Assembly: GCA_001604105.1 (NCBI GenBank)
Contig: LVAQ01000008.1
Location: 4,230 to 68,229, forward strand
Direction of reading: 5' to 3'
From: Clostridiales bacterium Firm_11
GTDB lineage: Bacteria > Bacillota > Clostridia > Christensenellales > Aristaeellaceae
DNA length: 64,000 nt
A model generated the notes under the pieces. It did not search any database. It was not told the origin of the DNA and saw only the letters and a program-made list of their open reading frames with translations. The position numbers and the translations under genes are program-made. This document shows, piece after piece, positions 1 to 7,456 of this stretch (positions are counted from its first letter, which is position 1; each line of letters begins with the position of its first letter).

Positions 1-333
1 AGCCTGTCCTCCGTCGCGCGACCCGCCATACCTCCCCTTGCGTTATTCAGGCGACAGGGGTGGAAACACGAGCGGTGGTGACTTGGATGCAAAGTGGTTT
101 GTAAGCAAGGCTGTTTTATGTTAGGAAGCATGTCGTGTCTTTCCTTGGTAAAGTGCATGGTATAAAGGATTCTCCTACTCGTATGAACAGAGTCACAACC
201 GTAATCACACCATAACACCATCGTAACCATTCCCATAAAACAGCGTAGCACCCCTTACCATTATGATTGCCGCCACGAATGAACCACAAAACAACTAAGG
301 CAGCAATTTTCCCCTGTCGCCAGAGTACAGAAA
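1..333. other. Left-edge non-coding stretch
   Basis: No open frame here has a ribosome binding site or a recognisable protein, and I see no RNA gene. The stretch lies downstream of the leftward alcohol dehydrogenase and its terminators, so it probably separates that gene from whatever lies outside the window. Confidence 0.4.
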
Positions 334-442
334 GGCGGGTGGTGCGAGGGGTCGCTCGCAGGCGGACAGGCTTGTCGGTCGGCGCCGCAGCGCCGGACGA
401 CTTTCCTGTACGTCAAGGGCGACCCCTCGCACCGTACCCGCC
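334..442. repeat. Large nested inverted repeat
   Basis: The arms 334-355 and 419-442 are complementary over 22 bases, with only a two-base bulge (GT at 434-435). The outer seven pairs are GGCGGGT with ACCCGCC, and the inner fifteen pair 341-355 with 419-433. Smaller stems nest inside, such as GGCGC-CGCA-GCGCC. The two longer frames across it, one per strand, have no ribosome binding site and read as compositionally biased sequence. It contains the motif GTCGCTCGCAGG, related to other intergenic repeats in this window, so it is probably a repetitive extragenic element. Confidence 0.6.
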
Positions 443-550
443 GCTTTTCGAAGGCGACACCCGAAGGTTTCCAAAGGGCGAGCGGAAAGCCCTTTGGTGC
501 GCCCGCAGGCGCATCCCCCCCCGTCCCAGCGGCTGTGCGCCGCCCCGCAC

Positions 551-573
551 AAAAAAAGCTGCCTTGCGGCAGC
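551..573 (-). terminator. Second terminator behind the alcohol dehydrogenase
   Basis: GCTGCC (558-563) and GGCAGC (568-573) form a stem with loop TTGC. Read on the minus strand it is followed by seven T residues (557-551), a classic intrinsic terminator. Confidence 0.8.
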
Positions 574-588
574 AAAAAGGGGAGCATG

Positions 589-615
589 AAAAGGGGGGAA
601 ACCCTCCCCCCTTTT
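589..615 (-). terminator. Terminator directly after the alcohol dehydrogenase
   Basis: An 11-bp perfect stem joins 589-599 and 605-615 (AAAAGGGGGGA with TCCCCCCTTTT). It has T-rich tails in both directions and begins two bases past the stop codon. It could work bidirectionally; together with 551-573 it gives tandem termination. Confidence 0.85.
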
Positions 616-616
616 T

Positions 617-1789
617 TCACAGTGCCAACGTATATATGGCTTCTACGTCTTTTTTGTAGAGAGGCATAAACCCGGGTAAGGGCTCGGACTCGGCGCTGAA
701 CAGATGCTCGGTGAGGGTGGCGATGTCCTCGGCTTTTGCGTCAAGCTGCGCAAAGGTGGCAGGCATGCCAATGCTGGTGAGGAACGCGCGGAAACGCTGG
801 ATACCTTCGCGGGCGGTGATCTCAGGATTAGCGAAATTCATGTCACATCCCCATACCCGCACGGCGAACTGCGCAAAGCGCGTTATGTCATGGTGCATGA
901 CATGGCGCATCCACGCGGGCATGATCACAGCCAGCCCCGCACCGTGCGCCACATCGTAGCGTGCGGAAAGCTCATGCTCAATCCGGTGACTGTTCCAATC
1001 CTGCGCTCTGCCTACGCCTACGATGTTATTATGAGCAACCATGCCCGCCCACATGATGTTTGCGCGCGCCTGATAATCGGTCAGGTTCGCAATCACCTTG
1101 GGGCTTTCTTCAATCATGGTTTTTAGTACCGCCTCGCAAAGGCGATCGGTCACCTCTACATCGCGGGTGTTGGTAAAGTAGCGCTCGCACACATGCGCCA
1201 TGATATCCGTAATGCCGCAGGCTGTTTGAAAAGCATCCAGGGTTAGGGTTGCATCAGGATTGAGGATGGAGAACTTCGGTCGCAGTGCCTCGCCGGTCGC
1301 GCCGCGCTTGTACATGCCTTCCTCGTGGGTGATGACCGTATCGGGTGAGCCTTCGCTGCCAGCAGCAGCAATGGTGAGCACCGTAGCCACCGGCAGCGCC
1401 TCGTTCACGGGGATGCCCTTGCTGTAATAATCCCAGAAATCCCCGCTGTAGGGCACGCCCGCGGCGATGGCCTTGGCGGAATCTATGGCGCTGCCCCCGC
1501 CAACCGCGAGGATGAAATCCACCTGCTCCCGCCTGCAAAGCGCGATGCCCTCATACACAAGTCCACTGCGCGGATTGGGCTTGACGCCGCCCAGTTCTAC
1601 ATACGGTATGTTTTCCGCGGTCAGGGATTGAATCACGCGGTCATACACCCCGTTACGCTTGATGGAGCCGCCGCCGTAGTGGATGAGCACCTTGCTGCCC
1701 CCAAAACGCTTCACCAGCTCGCCGATGTTCTCCTCCGCGTTATGTCCAAAACAAAAGTATGTGGGTGCGTAGAAACGAAAATTCTCCAT
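617..1789 (-). CDS. Iron-containing alcohol dehydrogenase (butanol dehydrogenase type)
   Basis: This is a 390-residue member of the group III iron-dependent alcohol dehydrogenases, closest by eye to NAD(P)H-dependent butanol dehydrogenase/YqhD proteins that reduce aldehydes to alcohols in the cytosol. The nucleotide-binding GGGSxxD motif (GGGSAIDSAK) lies near residue 97, and the C-terminal half carries the expected Asp/His metal ligands (DIMAH, H in SHRIEHELSA, DVAHGAGLAV). I chose the ATG at 1789: AAAGGAG lies 10 bases before it, but only 1 base before the ATG at 1798. The gene diverges from a MerR regulator, and a MerR-type promoter with an AdhR-like dyad (2082-2112) points at it across a leader of about 285 bases. 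Induction by reactive aldehydes is therefore a reasonable inference. Confidence 0.9.
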   Translation of the reverse strand: MENFRFYAPTYFCFGHNAEENIGELVKRFGGSKVLIHYGGGSIKRNGVYDRVIQSLTAENIPYVELGGVKPNPRSGLVYEGIALCRREQVDFILAVGGGSAIDSAKAIAAGVPYSGDFWDYYSKGIPVNEALPVATVLTIAAAGSEGSPDTVITHEEGMYKRGATGEALRPKFSILNPDATLTLDAFQTACGITDIMAHVCERYFTNTRDVEVTDRLCEAVLKTMIEESPKVIANLTDYQARANIMWAGMVAHNNIVGVGRAQDWNSHRIEHELSARYDVAHGAGLAVIMPAWMRHVMHHDITRFAQFAVRVWGCDMNFANPEITAREGIQRFRAFLTSIGMPATFAQLDAKAEDIATLTEHLFSAESEPLPGFMPLYKKDVEAIYTLAL

Positions 1790-2061
1790 AATTGTCATGC
1801 TCCTTTCATCCTGCGCCTGTTATTTAACGAACGGTAATGGTAGTAGGTTTTTTAGCGCCGCTGATTGTGTCATGCCTTGCCGCGCCTGCCTGGCATGCAG
1901 GCAACGAGATGTTTTCCATCGGTTTCCGGCATGGCGCCCTGAAGCGGGAACAGCAAAGTGCATCCTGTTTTGGCATGCGCGTTTGGCTTACGCTGCCACG
2001 CTGCGTATGTTCCAACGCTGTTTTCGCTGCCGCACTTTGTGATTTTACACCATTTTGCCGA

Positions 2062-2089
2062 TTGCAATTCCTTGCCATTGGAGTATACT
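2062..2089 (+). promoter_or_regulatory. Candidate merR promoter
   Basis: TTGCAA (2062-2067) is followed after 16 bp by TATACT (2084-2089) on the plus strand, ahead of the MerR gene. It overlaps the divergent operator/promoter, which would allow autoregulation. Confidence 0.45.
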
Positions 2090-2112
2090 GCTTAAAGTAT
2101 ACTTCAAGTCAA
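2082..2112 (-). promoter_or_regulatory. MerR/AdhR-type promoter and operator for the alcohol dehydrogenase
   Basis: On the minus strand TTGACT (2112-2107) and TATACT (2087-2082) are separated by 19 bp, the over-long spacer typical of MerR-activated promoters. Within the spacer is the dyad CTTGAAG-TATA-CTTTAAG (2108-2091), matching the CTTAAAG-N4-CTTTAAG form known for Bacillus AdhR sites with one mismatch. The arrangement predicts that the neighbouring MerR protein underwinds and activates this promoter. Confidence 0.8.
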
Positions 2113-2141
2113 GCTTTTCGTCAAATTCTGGAGGATTGTTT

Positions 2142-2567
2142 ATGTCTTACACCATCGGCGAGGTCGTAGCGCGTACGGGGCTAACCGCCTCAACGCTGCG
2201 CTACTATGAATCGGAGAAACTCCTTAGCCCCATCCGGCGTGATGCCGCCAACCGCCGGTGTTATGACAAGGCGGATATGGATTGGCTGGAGCTGATTACC
2301 TGCCTGAAAAACACCGGGATGCCCATTCAGGAGATACGGCGTTTTGTCGCCTTGTGCGGTCAGGGGGATAAAACCCTCGCGCAGCGTTACGATATCGTGC
2401 TCGCGCATCGACAGGCAACCATGGCGCGCATTGCCGCCTTGCAGACGGAGCTTTTGCACATCGACCGCAAGGTTGCTTACTACCGGGATGCCTGCGCAGC
2501 GGCAAAGCTTGCCCCAGCGCAGCGGGCTGTCGACCCCCACTGCGAGGGCGGCGCGCAGGCAACGTAA
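2142..2567 (+). CDS. MerR-family transcriptional regulator (AdhR/NmlR-like)
   Basis: This 141-residue protein has an N-terminal winged helix typical of MerR regulators (SYTIGEVVARTGLTASTLRYYE), then a dimerisation helix (about residues 75-115) rich in Arg, Gln and Leu. The start is the ATG at 2142 with GGAGG eight bases upstream; the longer open frame has no better start. One cysteine in the late helix (DACAAAK) could sense electrophiles as in AdhR/NmlR, although the region is too short to assign an effector. It is divergent from the iron alcohol dehydrogenase, with a family-type operator between them, so that gene is its likely target. Confidence 0.85.
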   Translation: MSYTIGEVVARTGLTASTLRYYESEKLLSPIRRDAANRRCYDKADMDWLELITCLKNTGMPIQEIRRFVALCGQGDKTLAQRYDIVLAHRQATMARIAALQTELLHIDRKVAYYRDACAAAKLAPAQRAVDPHCEGGAQAT

Positions 2568-2834
2568 GGAAAGTCAACCGAAGGATTAGGCAGTTGCCGA
2601 TGCGGTTACCCACAGGCACACAGAACGGTTTGCGTGTATGGGCATCACGGCAACGCCAGCCCAAGCGCAGGTTATGCATGATTGTGTTCCATACACTTTG
2701 ATACGGCTTTTTCGCAATGGATGCTTGCAGCGCGGCGCTAAGGCGCGCAAAACGACATTCCGCCCGGGAACGCGTGAACAACGCGACCATCAATGGTATA
2801 ATTATTTTATGGCATGAACGGAGGGCGATGACCC

Positions 2835-3578
2835 ATGAAGATCAATCGGCGGCTGAAAAGACGGCTCATCCTGACGGAGGGCTTGCTTGTGCTGGGGCTG
2901 ATTGCGGTTCTCAGCATTGATCGTACGGCGTTTATCATCCGCTTTGGATTGGTTGCTGCGGATCAGCTCATTCTGCTGGCTTGGGTGCTGCTGGGGGCAC
3001 TGTTCCTGCTGCTGCACGCGGGGTTGCTTATCAGTAGCGTGCGCGCCGCAAAACGCAGCGCCGCCACCCCCAGACAGTTTACCTTCGCGCCGGATCAAAC
3101 GCTCTCCCCGGAAGAGATGCGCGCGGAACTCACACGGTTTCAGACGCTGCGCCCACAACTGGCCGATTTGCTTGCCCAAGGCAAGCATCAACTGGAGAAC
3201 ATCGAGCGTAAGAAAATCAAAATGGGCGAACTCATCCAGCGTAACGATGTGGCGCTGCTGGGGCAGGCCTCCGCCGCGCTGCTGGACGCAGAGCAGACCC
3301 TTTGCCGAAAACTGGTACTGGTGCTCAACCGCGCATTGTTATGCGACCCAGAAGAGAGAAACGCCCGCCGCCGCGAAGCCGTATATCAGGAACACGAACG
3401 CGCCATGCAGGTGTTTTTGAACGAGAATGAAGAAGTGCTCAATCGCTGCGAAACGCTCCTGACCGAAACCGTCCGTTATGTGGAAGAAAAGAAGGCTGGC
3501 CGCGAGACCATGGATCTGCAAATCATGACCAATGTGATTCGCTCCCTGACCAACGACGGCATCCGCATGAACCCATAA
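2835..3578 (+). CDS. Membrane-anchored coiled-coil protein of unknown function
   Basis: I do not recognise this 247-residue protein. It opens with a basic stretch and two predicted membrane helices (about residues 10-32 and 38-68). A long charged, helical cytoplasmic-type region follows that is rich in Glu, Gln, Arg and Leu and probably forms coiled coil. GGAGGG nine bases before the ATG supports the start. The gene ends 12 bp before the von Willebrand lipoprotein gene on the same strand, so the two are probably co-transcribed and may act in one envelope-associated assembly. A relation to XpaC-type partners of vWA/TelA modules is possible but not shown. Confidence 0.7.
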   Translation: MKINRRLKRRLILTEGLLVLGLIAVLSIDRTAFIIRFGLVAADQLILLAWVLLGALFLLLHAGLLISSVRAAKRSAATPRQFTFAPDQTLSPEEMRAELTRFQTLRPQLADLLAQGKHQLENIERKKIKMGELIQRNDVALLGQASAALLDAEQTLCRKLVLVLNRALLCDPEERNARRREAVYQEHERAMQVFLNENEEVLNRCETLLTETVRYVEEKKAGRETMDLQIMTNVIRSLTNDGIRMNP

Positions 3579-3590
3579 AAGGAGGCTACC

Positions 3591-5258
3591 ATGCATAAAA
3601 CCGTTTTCAAGGCGCTGCTGCTGGCCGCTACCCTGCTGCTGGCCGCGTTTGCGCTCACCGCGTGCGGTTCGGATGAACCATTAACCCCCGCGCAGGCTAC
3701 CGAAACCCTCAACGCGCTGCTTACCAAGGTGCGGGTAACCGATATTGCCCCACGGCTGGATATCACCGACGCGGGCATCAGTTCTCCCGCCGATGAGTTG
3801 CCCGATATCACCAACTATCCCCTGAGCGTAACCGGACGGGGCACCGTCGATGTGGAAATTGTCGCTTCCACCGAAAAGGCAGGCAGCGGGCTGGATGGCT
3901 GGCTCAATGTCATTGCCGAACGCTTCAATGCCGAAGCCCTCACCCTGGAAGGAAGCCGCGTATCGGTATCCATCCGCCCCATCGCGTCTGGACTGGCGAC
4001 GGAATATATCGTAAGCGGCAAGTACATACCCGCCGCCTTTAGCCCCACCAACGAGCTATGGGCGGAGATGCTCACCTCCTCCGGCGTACGCTTTGAACAG
4101 GTTGCGCCGCGCATTGCAGGCAATACCGCGGGCATCCTTATGAGCAAGAAAGCGCATACGGATTTCACCGAAAAGTATGGCGACGTAACCCTCAATAAGA
4201 TTCTGGATGCGGTATTGGAAGGCAACCTGCTGCTGGGCTACACCAACCCCTACGTCAGCAGTACGGGACTCAACATCCTGACCGCCATGCTGCAAGCCTT
4301 TGACCCATCCGATCCGCTGAGCGCGGCCGCTGTTGAGAAACTACAGGCGTTCCAAAAGCAGGTTCCGCCGGTGGCCTATACCACCGCGCAGATGCGCGAA
4401 AGCGCCAAAAAAGGGATGCTGGACGCGATGATCATGGAGTATCAGGCATATTCCATCGAGCCCACCCTGAGCGATTTTGTATTCACCCCTTTTGGCGTAC
4501 GGCATGATAACCCCGTATACGCGATGGGCGGCATTACCGCCGCGCAAAAGGAAGTACTGGCGTTGTTCACCGCGTATTGCCTGACGGCCGAATCCCAGGC
4601 GGAAGCCGTACGTCACGGCTTCAACGCCCGCGATGATTTTGCGGGTGAGGCGCTCAATCTCCAAGGCGCGCAGCTCTTTGCCGCGCAAAAGGTGTGGAAA
4701 GAGAACAAAGACGGCGGGCAGCCCGTGGTGGCTGTGTTTGTCGCTGATATCTCCGGCAGTATGGACGGCACGCCCATCCGCGAGCTGAAAGCATCGCTGC
4801 TCAACGCCGCGCAGTATATCGGCGAGGGCAATTACATCGGCCTGATCAGCTATGCCGACGATGTGTTTGTCAATCTCCCGATCGATGAATTCACAGGCAA
4901 ACAGAAAGCCTACTTCAACGGCGCTGTGAAAGATTTGTACGCGGGCGGCGGCACCGCCACCTATGACGCGGTACTGGAAGGTGTGCGGCTGCTGCTTACA
5001 CAAAAGGAGCAACTGCCCAACGCCAAGCTGCTGTTGTTTGTGCTGAGCGACGGCGTGCAAAACCGCGGGTACAGCCTGGATCAGATTACCCCTGTGGTGC
5101 GGGGGCTGGGCATCCCCATTCACACGATTGGCTACGGTGACGGCGCGGATATGACCGGCCTTGCGGCCTTGAGTGAAATCAACGAAGCCAGCAGCACCAA
5201 ATCGGACGAAAGCAATGTGGTTTACAATCTGCGTAATATTTTCAATTCGCAGATCTAG
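3591..5258 (+). CDS. Lipoprotein with binding-protein-like domain and von Willebrand A domain
   Basis: This 555-residue protein starts with a lipoprotein signal whose lipobox is LTAC (cysteine at residue 25), so it should be anchored outside the membrane. Residues about 70-350 resemble an extracellular solute-binding-protein fold. Residues about 380-555 are a vWA domain with a complete MIDAS: DISGS (D386), a Thr near 453 (GGTATYD) and an Asp near 486 (LSDG). Such domains bind a divalent metal and mediate protein contacts. The ribosome binding site AAAGGAGG precedes the ATG. It is second in a two-gene operon and is followed by a strong hairpin terminator. Its ligand is unknown. Confidence 0.8.
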   Translation: MHKTVFKALLLAATLLLAAFALTACGSDEPLTPAQATETLNALLTKVRVTDIAPRLDITDAGISSPADELPDITNYPLSVTGRGTVDVEIVASTEKAGSGLDGWLNVIAERFNAEALTLEGSRVSVSIRPIASGLATEYIVSGKYIPAAFSPTNELWAEMLTSSGVRFEQVAPRIAGNTAGILMSKKAHTDFTEKYGDVTLNKILDAVLEGNLLLGYTNPYVSSTGLNILTAMLQAFDPSDPLSAAAVEKLQAFQKQVPPVAYTTAQMRESAKKGMLDAMIMEYQAYSIEPTLSDFVFTPFGVRHDNPVYAMGGITAAQKEVLALFTAYCLTAESQAEAVRHGFNARDDFAGEALNLQGAQLFAAQKVWKENKDGGQPVVAVFVADISGSMDGTPIRELKASLLNAAQYIGEGNYIGLISYADDVFVNLPIDEFTGKQKAYFNGAVKDLYAGGGTATYDAVLEGVRLLLTQKEQLPNAKLLLFVLSDGVQNRGYSLDQITPVVRGLGIPIHTIGYGDGADMTGLAALSEINEASSTKSDESNVVYNLRNIFNSQI

Positions 5259-5277
5259 CCTCGGCAATGACCCCCAT

Positions 5278-5320
5278 GCAAAACAAAAGCCCGGCAAAAG
5301 TGCCCGGGCTTTTGTTTTGC
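5278..5320. terminator. Bidirectional terminator between convergent genes
   Basis: A perfect 17-bp stem pairs 5278-5294 with 5304-5320 around a 9-base loop. The arms are GC-rich inside and A/T-rich outside, giving T tracts in both directions. It separates the vWA lipoprotein gene from the convergent small gene at 5338. Confidence 0.85.
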
Positions 5321-5337
5321 GCAGCTTCCCTGCCTGA

Positions 5338-5604
5338 TTACAGCGAATGCTTGACGCGATCGTGCTCCTCTGCGCGCTTTCCGTTGTTAAAGCGATCCAG
5401 CGTGCCCACCAGGTACCCTGTGATGCGCCGGATGCGCTGGAAGTTTTGTCCGCCAAAATCATACTGCAATTCGATCTCATCGCCATCTACATTCATGTCG
5501 ATGTGACGCGGCTCACTGCCGTATTTCTCCTTTGCGCGCTTGATATACGCATCGATCTCTGTACTTTCTAAAACCCCGCCGGTGACTGTAACTGTGCATG
5601 CCAT
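5338..5604 (-). CDS. Small NrdD C-terminal-like protein lacking a glycyl radical site
   Basis: This 88-residue protein ends in RRITGYLVGTLDRFNN and GKRAEEHDRVKH, similar to the end of the anaerobic ribonucleotide reductase family (a RITGY segment, then a conserved Asn/Gly/Lys and Asp-Arg stretch). There is no catalytic barrel and no RVxGY-type glycyl radical loop, so it cannot reduce nucleotides alone. Similar stand-alone proteins in Clostridia are often annotated as NrdD. The ATG at 5604 has AAGGAAG nine bases upstream; the upstream extension of the frame looks non-coding. The promoter at 5638-5665 makes it monocistronic. Its role is unknown. Confidence 0.65.
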   Translation of the reverse strand: MACTVTVTGGVLESTEIDAYIKRAKEKYGSEPRHIDMNVDGDEIELQYDFGGQNFQRIRRITGYLVGTLDRFNNGKRAEEHDRVKHSL

Positions 5605-5637
5605 ACGTATCCGCTTCCTTTCCACGATATTGTGCTC

Positions 5638-5665
5638 ATTATACCACAATCCATGGTGGTTGAAA
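5638..5665 (-). promoter_or_regulatory. Promoter of the NrdD-like small gene
   Basis: On the minus strand TTTCAA (5665-5660) and TATAAT (5643-5638) are spaced 16 bp apart, about 35 bases before the start codon. Confidence 0.6.
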
Positions 5666-6028
5666 CACCATTCAACTACTACAGATAGATTTTTTCTATG
5701 AATGACGTTTATCCAGCATCACACAGGCGCGAACACAAGGGCACCTCTTTGTTTCCCCATGCGTATGCTATCATGGCGCTTATGACCGCGCCGCCCATGG
5801 TTAATCTTTCCTTTTGCCTATGATTCATAAGCGTGGTGAATGAATCACGTGTAACTGCTGTTTTGTTACAATTCCTTATCCTGCATAGAATCGTTGATTC
5901 CATGGGCTTTGCTGTTCATGCATCGCCGCGGGAAAAAAATCTATTTGCAATCCCTGATATGTAACTGGTTATGTAACTCAAACTCGGTATACTTCATGTG
6001 TACTATGAAATGAAATGGAGGAAAGGGC
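5666..6028. other. Intergenic region between divergent small genes
   Basis: No credible gene is seen. The 64-codon minus frame at 5709-5903 lacks a ribosome binding site and family features. A TATACT at 5988-5993 without a good -35 box may be the -10 element of the secreted-protein gene at 6029. Confidence 0.4.
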
Positions 6029-6640
6029 ATGAAGCATACCAAGACGCTAGCCATATTGATGGTCGTGCTCCTTTCCGTGAGTATTGCAGGCGTTTCCTTC
6101 GCGGAAGAACCAGCAGACGAGGTCATTTTGGAGCAGACAGAGTTTATTGTGGAAGCTACCCCTGTTGTGGTAGCCACCGCAACCCAAGAGCCTGCCATCA
6201 GTCAGGCTCCCGCTGTCACCCCGAAGACTGATGCCGATCCTACGCCGCAGGCGCAACAGGAACCCGCCATCACGGAAGAACCGACGCAGGAACCCACCCA
6301 TACTCCGGAAACGAACCCCACCGCAACCCAGAGCGCCGACCCAACGCAAACCCCCGCACCCACTCAAGGCGCAACACAGGAACCTGCCGCTGAGCAACCC
6401 ATCAACCGCAGTGTCTCCATTCGCATGGATAAACCCGCCCACCTTTCCTTGGGCGATACCGTGACCCTGATTGCCACGCTGTCAGGTTACGAGGGAAGCA
6501 ACGTCGCGCTGCAATGGCAATACACCTTCGACGGCGAGCACTGGTTCGATGCTGATGGTGCGAACGCCCTTACCTACACCTTCACCGTTGCGGAGAACAC
6601 CGCAGGCACCGGATGGCGTTTGGCCGTAAGTGTCCTGTAA
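6029..6640 (+). CDS. Secreted Pro/Thr/Glu-rich protein with C-terminal Ig-like domain
   Basis: The 203-residue product begins with a Sec signal peptide (hydrophobic residues about 7-22, likely cleavage after FA in VSFA-EEP). Residues about 45-130 are a low-complexity linker of Pro, Thr, Gln and Glu with many TQEP/TPEP-like steps. Residues about 130-203 look like a small beta-sandwich module (an LSLGDTVTL strand, LQWQYTFDGEHW, then LTYTFTV). No sortase motif or membrane anchor is visible. GGAGGAAAGG precedes the ATG and a terminator follows. I infer an envelope-surface or secreted role; the ligand is unknown. Confidence 0.75.
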   Translation: MKHTKTLAILMVVLLSVSIAGVSFAEEPADEVILEQTEFIVEATPVVVATATQEPAISQAPAVTPKTDADPTPQAQQEPAITEEPTQEPTHTPETNPTATQSADPTQTPAPTQGATQEPAAEQPINRSVSIRMDKPAHLSLGDTVTLIATLSGYEGSNVALQWQYTFDGEHWFDADGANALTYTFTVAENTAGTGWRLAVSVL

Positions 6641-6663
6641 ATCCTTTTGCAACATAGCATAAA

Positions 6664-6697
6664 GCCGCCGCACACAATTCGTGTCGGCGGCCTTTTC
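6664..6697 (+). terminator. Terminator of the secreted-protein gene
   Basis: GCCGCCG-C-ACAC pairs with GTGT-CGGCGGC (6664-6691) with one bulged base, followed by CTTTTC. Confidence 0.75.
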
Positions 6698-6739
6698 ATA
6701 AAGCTGATCTATCCCTTCGCTTGATAAAGCGCGCTACGG

Positions 6740-7445
6740 ATCGGGGACGGGGGTCGTTGGGGCGCTGCCCCAAGCCCCGCAAGGGGCATTGCCCCTTGAC
6801 CCTTTTTTTCCTTTACTCCACTTTGGCTTGTGTGCTCATCCGCTCGCTTTATAGCCGCTTCGCGGCTGTTTGCTCGCTTGGGGGTTATTCGCTGCGGCGT
6901 GGGACGGGAGGTTTTTGGGGCGCTGCCCCAAGCCCCGCAAGGGGCATTGCCCCTTGACCCTTCTTTTTTCCTTTACTCCGCTTTGGCTTGTGTGTTTTTC
7001 CGCTCGCTTTATAGCTGCTTCGCGGCTGTTTGCTCGCTTGGGGGTTATTCGCTGCGGCGTGGGACGGGGGGTTTTTGGGGCGCTGCCCCAAGCCCCGCAA
7101 GGGGCATTGCCCCTTGACCCTCCTTTTATCCTTTACTTCGCTTTGGCGTGTCTGCTTTTCCGCTCGCTTTATAGCCGCTTCGCGGCTGTTTGCTCGCTTG
7201 GGGGTTATTTCGCTGCGGCGTGGGTCGGGGGCCGTTGGGGCGCTGCCCCAAGCCCCGCAAGGGGCATTGCCCCTTGACCCTTCTTTTCTTCTTTACTCCG
7301 CTTCGGCTTGTGTGTTTTTCCGCTCGCTTTATAGCCGCTTCGCGGCTGTTTGCTCGCTTAGGGGTTATTCGCTGCGGCGTGGGTCGGGGGTGTTGGGGCG
7401 CTGCCCCAAGCCCCGCAAGGGGCATTGCCCCTTGACCCTTCTTTT
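6740..7445. repeat. 160-bp GC-rich tandem repeat block, about 4.5 units
   Basis: The palindromic core GGGGCGCTGCCCC plus CCCCGCAAGGGG begins at 6759, 6917, 7077, 7237 and 7395, a period of 158-160 bp. Between cores each unit carries a short hairpin (AGCCGCTTCGCGGCT) followed by GTTTGCTCGCTT and a GGCGTGGG stretch. Many frames stay open across the block on both strands, but their products are repetitive and lack ribosome binding sites, so I treat it as non-coding. It abuts the 3' end of the GH94 gene and may end its transcript. Confidence 0.85.
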
Positions 7446-7456
7446 TCCCTATATTA

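Noticed and set aside
261..659. Frames of 119 and 130 codons on both strands around 261-659
   Set aside because: They cross the inverted repeat and terminators and encode low-complexity sequence without ribosome binding sites.
1824..2078. 84-codon minus frame in the alcohol dehydrogenase leader
   Set aside because: Its ATG lies at the predicted transcription start with no ribosome binding site; composition is not protein-like.
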